A stretch of DNA of 64,000 nucleotides from Streptomyces sp. A1136. Its GTDB lineage: Bacteria; Actinomycetota; Actinomycetes; Streptomycetales; Streptomycetaceae. The notes under the pieces were generated by a model that made no database searches, had not been told where the DNA came from, and saw nothing but the letters and a program-made list of their open reading frames with translations. The stretch covers positions 124,001 through 188,000 of the forward strand of contig NZ_SSBJ01000006.1 in the NCBI RefSeq assembly GCF_004795055.1, in the 5' to 3' direction. The stretch's first letter is position 1. Each line of letters starts with the position of its first letter. The position numbers were made by a program, and so were the translations under genes. Positions 34,882-49,388 of the stretch are shown here, one piece after another.

Positions 34882-35267
34882 GATCCCTCTTTCGGGCCGG
34901 TTCCGGGCGGGATGGGGAGGGCAACGGGGAGGGCGACGGTGCGGACCGCCGCGGACGCCGCCCGGGCCGGGAGGCGTCCGCCGGCTGTGCGGACGAAGGG
35001 CCCGGCTCTGCGCGGCCGGGGCCCCGGCCGAGTGGCGGGGCCAGGATCGCGGCAGTGACGGCCGAGGAGCGGTATTGGGCCGGGGCCAGGGGCTGGACGT
35101 CGACCGACGGGGTGAGCATCAGGCTCAGGGCCCGGCCATAGCTGTGTCTCCCGTAGAGCGCGACAGCGGAGTTCGGGTCCGTCCGTCGCCCGGCAGGCCT
35201 GGACGAGAGGCACAGCCGTCGCCGGAAGGGTGGCCCCGGATGCCGGACAACCGGCCACGGGGACTCC
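34882..35267. other. 386-bp region without a convincing gene
   Basis: It lies upstream of the hypothetical gene and downstream of copA. It is GC-rich, has open frames on both strands without coding bias, and shows no strong hairpin. It may hold the promoter of the leftward hypothetical gene. Confidence 0.45.
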
Positions 35268-37520
35268 TCAGTGGTCGGCTGCCCGGAAGCCGCGCAGACG
35301 CAGGCTGTTGCCGACGACGAAGACGGAGGAGAAGGCCATGGCCGCTCCGGCGATCATCGGGTTGAGCAATCCGGCCGCGGCGAGCGGCAGGGCGGCCACG
35401 TTGTAGGCGAAGGCCCAGAACAGGTTCGAGCGGATGGTGCCCAGGGTCCTGCGGGCGAGGCGGATGGCGTCGGCGGCGGCCCGCAGGTCCCCGCGCACCA
35501 GGGTCAGGTCGCCCGCCTCGATCGCGGCGTCCGTGCCGGTGCCCATGGCCAGGCCCAGGTCGGCCTGGGCGAGGGCGGCCGCGTCGTTGACGCCGTCGCC
35601 GACCATGGCGACGCTGCGGCCCTCGGACTGGAGCCGCTTGACGACGTCGACCTTGTCCTGCGGCATGACCTCCGCGATGACCTCGTCGATGCCGACCTCG
35701 GCCGCGACGGCCTCGGCCACCGCCTTGTTGTCGCCGGTGAGCAGGATCGGGGTGAGTCCGAGGGCACGCAGCCGCCGGATCGCCTCCGCGCTGGTGTCCT
35801 TGACGGCGTCCGCGACCTCCAGGACGGCGCGGGCCTCGCCGTCCCAGGCGACCGCGATCGCGGTGCGGCCGGCGGCCTCGGCCGCGGCCTTGGCCCGCTC
35901 CAGGGAGGGCGGCAGCGTCATCGCCCACTCGGTCAGCAGCTTCTCGCGGCCGACGAGCACGGCATGGCCGTCCACGACGCCCTGTACGCCGAGGCCGGGG
36001 ATGTTGGCGAAGTCCTCGGGGGCCGGCAGGGCCCCGACCCGGGCGGCCGCGCCGGAGGCGACGGCCTGCGCGATCGGGTGCTCGGACGCGTGCTCCAGCG
36101 ACCCCGCCAGCCGCAGTACGTCGTCCTCGGTGGCGCCCTCGACGGTGTGCACCGCGAGCAGCGTCATCTTGCCGGTGGTGACGGTGCCGGTCTTGTCCAG
36201 GACGATGGTGTCGACCTTGCGCGTGGTCTCCAGGACCTCGGGGCCCTTGATCAGGATGCCGAGCTGGGCGCCGCGGCCGGTGCCGACCATCAGGGCGGTC
36301 GGGGTGGCCAGCCCCAGGGCGCACGGGCAGGCGATGATCAGGACCGCGACGGCGGCGGTGAACGCGGCGGTGAGGCCGGAACCGGAGCCGAGCCAGAAGC
36401 CGAGGGTGGCCAGCGCGAGGCCGATGACGACCGGTACGAACACGGCGGAGATCCTGTCGGCCAGGCGCTGGGCGGCGGCCTTGCCGTTCTGGGCGTCCTC
36501 GACCAGCTTGGCCATCCGGGCCAGCTGGGTGTCGGCGCCGACCCGGGTGGCCTCGACCACCAGGCGTCCGCCCGCGTTGAGGGTGGCACCGGTGACCGGG
36601 TCGCCGACTCCGACCTCGACGGGCACGGACTCGCCGGTGAGCATCGAGGCGTCGACGGCGGAGGAGCCCTCCACCACGGTGCCGTCGGTGGCGATCTTCT
36701 CGCCGGGGCGGACCAGGAAGCGGTCGCCCGCCCGGAGTTCGGCGGTGGGGACGGTGACCTCGCGGCCGCCGCGCAGCACCGTCACCTCCTTGGCGCCCAG
36801 TTCCAGCAGCGCCTTGAGCGCGGCCCCGGCCTTGCGCTTGGAGCGGGCCTCGAAGTACCGGCCGGCCAGTATGAACGCGGTGACGCCGGCCGCCGCCTCC
36901 AGGTAGATGTTCCCGGCGCCGTCGGTGCGGGCGATCGTGAACTCGAAGGCGTGCGTCATGCCGGGCGTCCCGGCGGTCCCGAAGAACAGCGCCCACAGCG
37001 ACCACAGGAACGCGGCCGTCGTGCCCACCGAGATCAGGGTGTCCATCGTGGCCGCGCCATGACGGGCGTTGGTCCAGGCGGCGCGGTGGAAGGGCCACGC
37101 GGCGTAGGTGACCACAGGAGCGGCCAGGGTCAGGGAGAGCCACTGCCAGTACTCGAACTGGAAGGCGGGGACCATCGCCAGCGCGATGACCGGCAGGGCG
37201 AGCCAGACCGCGGCGACGAGCCGTTGGCGCAGGGGGCGCAGTTCGTCGGGCTCCTCCGCCGGCGTTTGAGGGCCGCCGTCCACGGGGGCGCGCACCGGCT
37301 CCCGCGCGGTGTAGCCGGTGGCCTCGACGGTGGCGATCAGGTCGGCCACGGAGATGTCGGCGGCGAAGCTGACCTTCGCCTTCTCGGTGGCGTAGTTGAC
37401 GGTGGCCTCGACCCCGTCCATGCGGTTGAGCTTCTTCTCGATGCGGGCCGCGCACGAGGCGCAGGTCATGCCGCCGATGGCGAGCTCGACCTGGGCGGCG
37501 CCGGCTGTGGTGGTGGTCAT
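35268..37520 (-). CDS. copA: Copper-exporting P1B-type ATPase
   Basis: A 750-residue Cu+-ATPase. One N-terminal HMA domain has GMTCASC (Cys20, Cys23); eight membrane helices; the transmembrane CPC site is Cys398-Pro-Cys400; the phosphorylated Asp442 is in DKTGTV; the HP motif is in SEHPIAQAV, and the hinge is [12 protein letters not shown]. It exports cytosolic Cu+. A short linker after the HMA domain is partly encoded by a genus-typical repeat (37255-37271). ATG 37520 follows copZ by 105 bp, probably in one transcript controlled by CsoR. Confidence 0.95.
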   Translation of the reverse strand: MTTTTAGAAQVELAIGGMTCASCAARIEKKLNRMDGVEATVNYATEKAKVSFAADISVADLIATVEATGYTAREPVRAPVDGGPQTPAEEPDELRPLRQRLVAAVWLALPVIALAMVPAFQFEYWQWLSLTLAAPVVTYAAWPFHRAAWTNARHGAATMDTLISVGTTAAFLWSLWALFFGTAGTPGMTHAFEFTIARTDGAGNIYLEAAAGVTAFILAGRYFEARSKRKAGAALKALLELGAKEVTVLRGGREVTVPTAELRAGDRFLVRPGEKIATDGTVVEGSSAVDASMLTGESVPVEVGVGDPVTGATLNAGGRLVVEATRVGADTQLARMAKLVEDAQNGKAAAQRLADRISAVFVPVVIGLALATLGFWLGSGSGLTAAFTAAVAVLIIACPCALGLATPTALMVGTGRGAQLGILIKGPEVLETTRKVDTIVLDKTGTVTTGKMTLLAVHTVEGATEDDVLRLAGSLEHASEHPIAQAVASGAAARVGALPAPEDFANIPGLGVQGVVDGHAVLVGREKLLTEWAMTLPPSLERAKAAAEAAGRTAIAVAWDGEARAVLEVADAVKDTSAEAIRRLRALGLTPILLTGDNKAVAEAVAAEVGIDEVIAEVMPQDKVDVVKRLQSEGRSVAMVGDGVNDAAALAQADLGLAMGTGTDAAIEAGDLTLVRGDLRAAADAIRLARRTLGTIRSNLFWAFAYNVAALPLAAAGLLNPMIAGAAMAFSSVFVVGNSLRLRGFRAADH
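37255..37271 (-). repeat. Streptomyces-type CCTCAAACGCCGGCGGA repeat inside copA
   Basis: This 17-mer resembles the short repeat found in many Streptomyces intergenic regions. Here it encodes part of the HMA-to-membrane linker (PQTPAE). Confidence 0.5.
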
Positions 37521-37625
37521 GAGTACTGCTCCTCGTTCGAGCGGGGTGGGGGCCGGGGAGCCCGGCGGTCCGGGCGGGTGACGCGGGGCGCGGGGACGGG
37601 CCCCGGCGGCCGGATCGGGCCGGTG

Positions 37626-37907
37626 TCAGGCGGCCCGGCCGGTGAGCTCGTAGCCGGCGTCGTCGATCGCGGCGGCGATCGCCGCGTCGTCGGGGTCAGC
37701 TGCCGTGGTCACGGTGACCAGACCGCCGTCCACGTCGACGTCGACGGAGAGGACGCCGTCGAGCGCGCTCACCGAGGCGGTGATGGCGCTCTTGCAGTGG
37801 CCACAGCTCATGCCGGAGACGCGGTAGGCGGTGGCGGTGCTGTCGGCGACGGCCGTCGCCCCGGCGCCGGTGCCGCAGCTGCCGTCGGGGGTGCAGCAGG
37901 AAGACAT
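37626..37907 (-). CDS. copZ: Copper chaperone CopZ (HMA domain)
   Basis: A 93-residue protein. The HMA domain (about 27-93) carries the Cu+ site GMSCGHC (Cys35, Cys38). The N-terminus SSCCTPDGSC adds three more cysteines that could bind Cu or Zn. It delivers Cu+ to CopA. ATG 37907 has an AAGGAGAG site; longer in-frame extension reads through the promoter and is rejected. It is first gene of the copZ-copA unit, divergent from the exported protein. Confidence 0.93.
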   Translation of the reverse strand: MSSCCTPDGSCGTGAGATAVADSTATAYRVSGMSCGHCKSAITASVSALDGVLSVDVDVDGGLVTVTTAADPDDAAIAAAIDDAGYELTGRAA

Positions 37908-37935
37908 GGATCTCTCCTTCGTGGATCGGATCGCG

Positions 37936-37952
37936 ATACCCTGAGGGGGTAT
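37936..37952. promoter_or_regulatory. CsoR-type operator 1
   Basis: ATACCC-N5-GGGTAT, 28 bp upstream of the copZ start. It matches the A/T-flanked C-tract/G-tract palindrome bound by CsoR repressors. Confidence 0.78.
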
Positions 37953-37970
37953 CTCTGTCGGCTTCCAGGT

Positions 37971-37987
37971 ATACCCCCCATGGGTAC
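37971..37987. promoter_or_regulatory. CsoR-type operator 2
   Basis: ATACCC-N5-GGGTAC, middle of the divergent region, with one mismatch to perfect symmetry. Confidence 0.65.
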
Positions 37988-38009
37988 CAGGCGCAAGCGG
38001 CGACCGAGC

Positions 38010-38037
38010 TTGACTAGATACCCCCCAGGGGTATGGT
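38010..38037 (+). promoter_or_regulatory. Promoter of the exported copper protein
   Basis: TTGACT (38010-38015), 16-bp spacer, TATGGT (38032-38037). The spacer is almost wholly occupied by CsoR box 3, so CsoR binding would exclude RNA polymerase. Confidence 0.65.
38018..38034. promoter_or_regulatory. CsoR-type operator 3
   Basis: ATACCC-N5-GGGTAT, lying between the -35 and -10 of the rightward promoter. Confidence 0.78.
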
Positions 38038-38088
38038 GAAGTGCATCGGACCGCCGAACGCGGCACCACGTCCCACGGGAGAGCAGCC

Positions 38089-39063
38089 ATGAACACCGGA
38101 GTGAGGATCACCGCTTATGCCGCCGCGCTCGCAGCGACCTTCGGAGCCGCGTACGGGGTGGGCAAGGGCGTCGGCCCGGTGGGCGCCCCGGGGTCCTCGC
38201 CGCACACGGCCCACGCGACTCAGGCCGACGCGCCCGGTTCGGGCGGCGGCCACGGGGGTCACGAGGAGGCGGCCCAGGGGCCGGCCGCCGGAGGCTTGCA
38301 GATCTCGGAGGGCGGCTACACCCTCGCCCTCGACACCGCGCGGATCGCGCGCGGAGCGGGAGAACTGAGGTTCTCCGTCAAGGACCGCGAAGGCCGCAAG
38401 GTCACCGCGTTCAAGACCGAGCACGGCAAGGAACTGCACTTCATCGTCGCCTCGCGGGACCTGACGGTCTACCGGCACCTGCACCCGGTCCGCGCGCTGG
38501 ACGGCACCTGGTCGACCCCGGTGGACCTGCCGGCCGCGGGCGCCTACAAGGTCTTCGCCGACTTCACCCCCGCCGCCGGCGCCAAGGGCGTCACCCTCGG
38601 CGCGGACGTGTCCGTCCCCGGCCCGTACACACCCGCCCCGCTGCCCCCGGTCGCACCCACCGCCGAGGTGGACGGCTACCAGGTGGCCCTGGCCGGCGCC
38701 CTGGACCCGGGCAGGGCGGGCGAGTTGCGGCTCACCGTGAGCAAGGACGGCAAGCCGGTCACCGACCTGGAGCCCCACCTCGGCGCCTACGGCCACCTCG
38801 TCGCCCTGCGTGACGGGGACCTCGCCTACCTCCACGTCCACCCCAACGCCGGTGGTCCCGGGCCCGACGTCTCGTTCACCGCGACGGCCCCGAGCGCCGG
38901 CACCTACCGACTCTTCCTGGACTTCCGGCACCAGGGCACGGTCCGCACGGCCGCCTTCACGGTCCAGGCGGGCACCGCTCGGGCGGACGTCGGCCAGGCC
39001 GTTCCGCGGCCCCCCGCCGCCGCGGACCCGACCACGCCCGAGCAGGGCGAACACTCCCACTAG
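38089..39063 (+). CDS. Exported His-rich copper-binding protein with duplicated domain
   Basis: A 324-residue protein. An N-terminal hydrophobic segment (about 6-25) acts as signal or anchor, then a GGGHGGHEE metal-binding stretch. Two related beta-sandwich-like modules follow (about 80-195 and 205-310); each contains a His cluster (YRHLHP; YLHVHP) and a G-YK/RVF-DF ending. The tail ends GEHSH. Probable extracytoplasmic Cu binding. ATG 38089 has GGGAGAG upstream. The CsoR-type promoter strongly supports a copper role; the family name is not known to me. Confidence 0.75.
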   Translation: MNTGVRITAYAAALAATFGAAYGVGKGVGPVGAPGSSPHTAHATQADAPGSGGGHGGHEEAAQGPAAGGLQISEGGYTLALDTARIARGAGELRFSVKDREGRKVTAFKTEHGKELHFIVASRDLTVYRHLHPVRALDGTWSTPVDLPAAGAYKVFADFTPAAGAKGVTLGADVSVPGPYTPAPLPPVAPTAEVDGYQVALAGALDPGRAGELRLTVSKDGKPVTDLEPHLGAYGHLVALRDGDLAYLHVHPNAGGPGPDVSFTATAPSAGTYRLFLDFRHQGTVRTAAFTVQAGTARADVGQAVPRPPAAADPTTPEQGEHSH

Positions 39064-39300
39064 GTCCCCTCGTACAGGGGGCCCGGCCGTGACGCTCCCG
39101 GTGGCGGCCGGGGGAGTGCGATCGAGAGGGGACGGCACGGCCGTCCTGTCCGCCGGACGGCCCCGTCCATCCGCCGCCCGGCGTACGCCTCGCCTGCGGA
39201 AGACAACGCCGGCTCCTACAGTGACGTACACCGTCTACGTCCCCGTCGTCACCGGAGCCGGCGTTCCGGACCGGGGCGATCACCCGAGGGAGCGGCGCCC

Positions 39301-39960
39301 ATGACCCTTCCAGTGGACCTACCCGTCCCGAGTCCGGTGGACCTCCCCGACCCGAGGGCCCTGCCCGCTCTCGACGGAGCCTCCCTCGACGGCCGCCTCT
39401 ACACACGCGTCACCGGGCTCGCCGGACGCGCGCCGGACTGGTTCGACGCGCTGGTCTCCCACTGGTCGGCCTACGGTCTGGCCCTGTTCGCCGTGCTCAT
39501 GCTGGTCGCCTGGTGGCGGGCCAGGCCCGGGGACGCCCCGCGGATCGCGATGGCACTGGCCGCGCCCCTGGTGGTGGCCCTCGCCTACACCGCGAACACG
39601 CTGATCAAGACGGTCGTCCGCGAACAACGCCCCTGCCTGACCCTGCACACCGTCACGCTGGAGAGCTGCCCCGCACCGGACGACTGGTCCTTCCCGAGCA
39701 ACCACGCCGCCATCGCGGCCGCCGCGGCGGCGGCCCTCTGGCTCGTCGACCGCGGACTCGGCGTCATCGCTGCCCCGGCCGCGCTGCTGATGGCCTCGTC
39801 GCGGGTCTGGGTCGGCGCCCACTACCCCCACGACGTGGTGCTGGGCCTGGTGGTCGGCGCCGTCGTGGGCCTGCTCCTGACGGGCGCGTCCCGGCGCGCC
39901 GCACCGCTCGTGGAACGGGCCCGCGCCTCCCGACTGCGGCCGTTGGTGGCGCCGCGCTGA
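39301..39960 (+). CDS. PAP2-family membrane phosphatase
   Basis: A 219-residue phosphatidic-acid phosphatase type 2 protein with about five to six helices and the three-part active site: K-x6-RP in IKTVVREQRPC, PSNH, and SRVWVGAHYPHD. It dephosphorylates lipid phosphates or undecaprenyl diphosphate outside the membrane. ATG 39301 has GGGAG about 11 bases upstream. It may not belong with the copper genes; no operator is seen before it. Confidence 0.88.
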   Translation: MTLPVDLPVPSPVDLPDPRALPALDGASLDGRLYTRVTGLAGRAPDWFDALVSHWSAYGLALFAVLMLVAWWRARPGDAPRIAMALAAPLVVALAYTANTLIKTVVREQRPCLTLHTVTLESCPAPDDWSFPSNHAAIAAAAAAALWLVDRGLGVIAAPAALLMASSRVWVGAHYPHDVVLGLVVGAVVGLLLTGASRRAAPLVERARASRLRPLVAPR

Positions 39961-40185
39961 GTCTCGGCCCTGTCGGGACCACGTCCAAGGGGCCGCGGAC
40001 GGCGGGCGGGGCCCTTGCAGGCACCTTCCGGCACGCCTCGTCCGAGGTTCGAGCGCCGCTCGGCCGGTCGATACGGCGGCCTTCCCTAACCTGCCGGTCA
40101 GAAGGTTCCGAGCACCTCCCGGTGGTCCGGCGAGGCATCGCGACGAGACGTGGACACGGTCGGTCGGCCGTGGGGACGGGACGAG

Positions 40186-40262
40186 ATGACGGACATCGGC
40201 ACCACCGACGATCGGGTCCCCCGGGGGGCGGACACCACCGAACCCGGCCACCGGGACCAGAG

Positions 40263-40266
<4 letters not shown>
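40186..40266 (+). other. Short ORF (26 codons) overlapping the NRPS start
   Basis: ATG 40186 opens MTDIGTTDDRVPRGAD... and ends at TGA 40264-40266, overlapping the NRPS ATG as ATGA. It may be a coupled leader, or the true NRPS N-terminus separated by a 1- or 2-base frameshift, since it reads like a typical NRPS N-terminal extension. Confidence 0.35.
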
Positions 40267-46244
<5,978 letters not shown>

Positions 46245-46439
46245 CCGGGGAAGGGTTGCGGGCGGGCCGCCGCGCCCGCCTGACCTCGGCCGTCACGGCT
46301 GCGCCACCTGGCTTGGGCGTGCCCGCCGCGGGCTCCGCGGCGCCCGCCGGGGACCAGTCCGGCGGCGGCGCCCCGACGCCGCGGAGCGCGGCAGCCCCGG
46401 CCGAACAGCGGACGTCCACGTTCACGGTCCGGTCCCTTC

Positions 46440-46627
46440 TGCTCCCCCGGGCAGGCCCCGGACACCCCGGCAGGCCGGCAGGCCTCCGGCACCCCCGCAC
46501 GCCCCGGGCACCCCCGCGGCCCCCCGACACCCCCGCAAGCCCCGGTGCCACCCCGGGCAGGCCCCGGGCGCCCCGGCCAGGCCGCTCGGCACCCCCGGCG
46601 GGCCCCCGGCACCCCGGCGGGCCGTCC
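46440..46627. repeat. C-rich degenerate tandem repeat
   Basis: Runs of C3-C6 separated by GG(C/G) steps with a loose 17-20 bp period; the minus strand is therefore rich in G runs and could form G-quadruplexes. It is between the NRPS and lrp stop codons; 46245-46439 shows no gene either. Confidence 0.6.
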
Positions 46628-46628
46628 G

Positions 46629-47078
46629 CTACACCGGCAGGCCGGTCGGTTCCTTGATCCGCTTCATGATGATCTGCGAGTTGACCTCGGTGACCCCGGA
46701 CAGGGCCGTGAGCTGCTCGATCCACAGGCGCTCGTAGGCCCGCAGGTCCGCCACCGCGATGCGCAGCAGACAGCCGGGGCTGCCGAAGAGGCGGTAGGCC
46801 TCGATGACGTCGGGGATGTCCTGCAAAGCGGCCTCGAAGGCCTCCACGGCGGCCCGGTCGCGGCGCACCTCTACCGACACCAGCACCTCGAAGCCCCGGC
46901 CCACCGCCTCCGGGTCGATGACCGCCTGGTAGCCCTGGATCACCCCGTCCTGTTCCAGTTGCCGGACCCGACGCATGCAGGGGGAGGGCGTGAGGCCCAC
47001 GCGCTGGGCCAGTTCCTGGTTGCTGAGGCGGCCGTCCCGTTGGAGCTCGCGCAAGATTTCTCGATCAATGGCGTCCAT
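46629..47078 (-). CDS. Lrp/AsnC-family transcriptional regulator
   Basis: A 149-residue feast/famine regulator. The N-terminal HTH (1-60: DREILRELQRDGRLSNQELAQRVGL) is joined to a RAM ligand-binding domain (about 65-145). Members bind amino acids and form octamers. ATG 47078 gives the conserved MDAIDREIL start; GATAAT ends 6 nt upstream, pointing to a leaderless transcript. It is divergent from an asparaginase, so asparagine or aspartate response is possible. Confidence 0.9.
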   Translation of the reverse strand: MDAIDREILRELQRDGRLSNQELAQRVGLTPSPCMRRVRQLEQDGVIQGYQAVIDPEAVGRGFEVLVSVEVRRDRAAVEAFEAALQDIPDVIEAYRLFGSPGCLLRIAVADLRAYERLWIEQLTALSGVTEVNSQIIMKRIKEPTGLPV

Positions 47079-47081
47079 CAC

Positions 47082-47157
47082 GCAATTATCACTCGCCAAA
47101 TGTTACACGCCGGCCGGAATCGGCAATCGCATTGCGCGTAGATCTCTCTATCATTGC
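47082..47157. promoter_or_regulatory. Putative Lrp/AsnC operator region
   Basis: Four half-sites GCAAT/ATTGC at 47082, 47123, 47131 and 47153; the central two form GCAAT-CGC-ATTGC. The arrangement fits multimeric Lrp binding between divergent genes. Confidence 0.5.
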
Positions 47158-47209
47158 CGGTTGTAGCAAATCAGTGCGGACTTCGTACGAGAGAAGGGTG
47201 GGACCGGGG

Positions 47210-48217
47210 ATGGGACGCGTCGTCGTCATCAGCACCGGCGGGACGATAGCCAGCCGTTGGCAGGGCTCCGGGTTCGCCGCCGACGCCGACGGCAGCGAGG
47301 TGATCGCCACCGCGCCCCTGCCCGAGGGCGTCACCGTCGAGGTGGTCGACCTGTTCAGCGTGAACAGCCCCCGCCTGACCACCGCCCACCAGCTCACCCT
47401 GCTGCGCACGGTCCACGAGGTGCTCGCCGACCCGGACGTGGACGGCATCGTCGTCACGCACGGAACCGACACGCTGGAGGAGTCGGCCTTCCTCCTCGAC
47501 CTGCACCACCACGACCCGCGCACCGTGGTGTTCACCGGCTCGCAGCTCCCCATGGGCTCCGCCGACGGGGACGGCCCCGGCAACCTCTACGACGCGCTGC
47601 TGACCGCCGCCACCACGCGGGGGCTCGGCGTGCTGATCGCCTTCGCCGGCCGGGTGCACGCGGCGCGCGGCACCGTGAAGACCCAGGCCGTGGCCCTGGA
47701 CGCGTTCGCCGACCCCTCGAAGGAACTGCTCGGCAAGGTCGGCTTCGGCAAGGTCACCGTCCTGCGCACCCCGCAGCGCCCGGCCCCGCTCGCGCTGCCG
47801 GCGATGCCGGAGATCCCGCCGCGCGTGGACATGGTCATGCACCACGCCGACGGTGACGCGACGCTGTTGAACGCCGCCGTGGCGGCGGGCGCGCGGGGGA
47901 TCGTCCTGATCGGGACGGGCGCCGGCAACGCGACGCCGCAGATCGTGGACGCGGTCGCCGCGGCCGTCGCCCGCGGGGTCCTCGTCGCGCTCACCACGCG
48001 CGTGGCCGCGGGCCCGGTCACCGAGATCTACACGCACGGCGGGGCGGTCGACCTGGTCGCCGCCGGAGCCGTGCCGACGGGCACCCTGCGGGCCGGACAG
48101 GCCCGCATCGCGGTCCTGTCCGCGCTGCTCGCCACCGACGACGCGGCCGAACAGTCCCGGTTGCTCCGCACGGCCCTGTCCTCGGGCGACCCGGCCCTGG
48201 TCGCCACCGGCGCCTGA
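47210..48217 (+). CDS. L-asparaginase
   Basis: A 335-residue asparaginase. The first catalytic Thr is Thr12 in TGGTIAS, and the second motif is HGTDTLEE with Thr86-Asp87. It lacks a signal peptide, so is probably cytoplasmic (type I-like), and hydrolyses Asn to Asp and NH3. ATG 47210 is used; an upstream in-frame start would cover the operator region. GAAGGG lies 12-17 bases upstream. Confidence 0.9.
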   Translation: MGRVVVISTGGTIASRWQGSGFAADADGSEVIATAPLPEGVTVEVVDLFSVNSPRLTTAHQLTLLRTVHEVLADPDVDGIVVTHGTDTLEESAFLLDLHHHDPRTVVFTGSQLPMGSADGDGPGNLYDALLTAATTRGLGVLIAFAGRVHAARGTVKTQAVALDAFADPSKELLGKVGFGKVTVLRTPQRPAPLALPAMPEIPPRVDMVMHHADGDATLLNAAVAAGARGIVLIGTGAGNATPQIVDAVAAAVARGVLVALTTRVAAGPVTEIYTHGGAVDLVAAGAVPTGTLRAGQARIAVLSALLATDDAAEQSRLLRTALSSGDPALVATGA

Positions 48218-48345
48218 CCCACCCCGGTCGCCGGCGGGACCCGACCGGCGGGGTCCGTCGCGCGGCCCGCGCCGTGGGCCCTCGCAGGAGCCCCGGCCGG
48301 CCGAGGTCCCAGGCGTGGCACCCCGCGCGGTCAAGGGTCCCATCC

Positions 48346-48393
48346 CGCGCGGCCCCTAAAATCAGGCGCCGCGCGGCCCCTGGGATCAGGCGC
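48346..48393. repeat. 24-bp tandem repeat spanning the meaB stop codon
   Basis: Two direct copies (48346-48369, 48370-48393) differ at three central bases. One copy contains the last meaB codons and stop, the other lies just beyond, giving an extra copy of the gene end. Confidence 0.8.
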
Positions 48394-49372
48394 TGCCGAA
48401 GGCCGCCAGGATCTGGTCCGCCGCCAGGGTCGGGGTCAAGGACCCCTCCCGGACCGCCGCTTCGAGTCCGGGCGCCAGGGCCCGTACCGCCGGGTTCCCC
48501 CGGAGCCGTCCCAACAGCTCCTCGCGGACCATCGACCACGTCCACTCCACCTGCTGCGCGGCCCGCTTGGCGGCGAGACGGCCACCCGCGTCCAGCAGCC
48601 GGCGGTGCTGCTCCAGCCGGTTCCAGACCTCGTCCAGGCCCACCGACTCGCGGGCGCTGCACGTCAGGACCGGCGGGGTCCACGCCGCGTCCGCCGGGTG
48701 CATCAGCCGCAGCGCGCCCGACAGTTCACGCGCCGCCGCCTTCGCGTCGCGCTCGTGGGGGCCGTCCGCCTTGTTGACCGCGAGGACGTCCGCCAGTTCC
48801 AGGACGCCCTTCTTGATGCCCTGCAACTGGTCGCCCGTGCGGGCCAGCGACAGCAGCAGGAAGGAGTCGACCATCCCGGCCACCGTCGTCTCCGACTGCC
48901 CGACGCCGACGGTCTCGACGAGGACCACGTCGTAGCCCGCCGCCTCCATCACGATCATCGACTCGCGCGTCGCCTTGGCGACACCGCCCAGCGTCCCCGC
49001 CGACGGCGAGGGCCGCACGAACGCCGCCGAGTCGACGGCGAGCCGCTCCATCCGGGTCTTGTCGCCCAGGATGGAACCGCCCGTCCGCGTGGAGGAGGGA
49101 TCGACGGCCAGGACCGCCACCCGGTGGCCCAGACCCGTCAGCATCGTGCCGAACGCGTCGATGAACGTCGACTTGCCGACGCCCGGCACCCCGCTGATGC
49201 CGATCCGCCGGGCCCGCCCCGCGTGCGGCAGCAGCTCCGTCAACAGCGCCTGCGCCGAAGCCCGGTGGGCGGGCAGGGTGGACTCGACGAGCGTGATCGC
49301 GCGTGCGATGAACGCGCGCTTCCCGTCGAGCACCCCCTTGGCGTAGGCCTCGACGTCGATCTTCGGAGCCAT
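48386..49372 (-). CDS. meaB: Methylmalonyl-CoA mutase-associated GTPase MeaB
   Basis: A 328-residue G3E-family GTPase that protects and reloads B12-dependent methylmalonyl-CoA mutase. Walker A is GVPGVGKST (61-69), switch motif [27 protein letters not shown], and base-recognition NKAD. It follows mutB by 16 bp in the same operon. Its end lies in a 24-bp repeat. Confidence 0.95.
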   Translation of the reverse strand: MAPKIDVEAYAKGVLDGKRAFIARAITLVESTLPAHRASAQALLTELLPHAGRARRIGISGVPGVGKSTFIDAFGTMLTGLGHRVAVLAVDPSSTRTGGSILGDKTRMERLAVDSAAFVRPSPSAGTLGGVAKATRESMIVMEAAGYDVVLVETVGVGQSETTVAGMVDSFLLLSLARTGDQLQGIKKGVLELADVLAVNKADGPHERDAKAAARELSGALRLMHPADAAWTPPVLTCSARESVGLDEVWNRLEQHRRLLDAGGRLAAKRAAQQVEWTWSMVREELLGRLRGNPAVRALAPGLEAAVREGSLTPTLAADQILAAFGSA

Positions 49373-49388
49373 CGTCTCGCGCCCGCCC

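Noticed and set aside
34882..35267. A plus- or minus-strand gene between the hypothetical gene and copA
   Set aside because: Open frames exist on both strands, but none has a start with ribosome binding site or plausible protein composition.
39513..40262. N-terminal extension of the NRPS into the PAP2 gene
   Set aside because: The open frame overlaps PAP2 in another frame; C-domain homology begins at the residue after ATG 40263.
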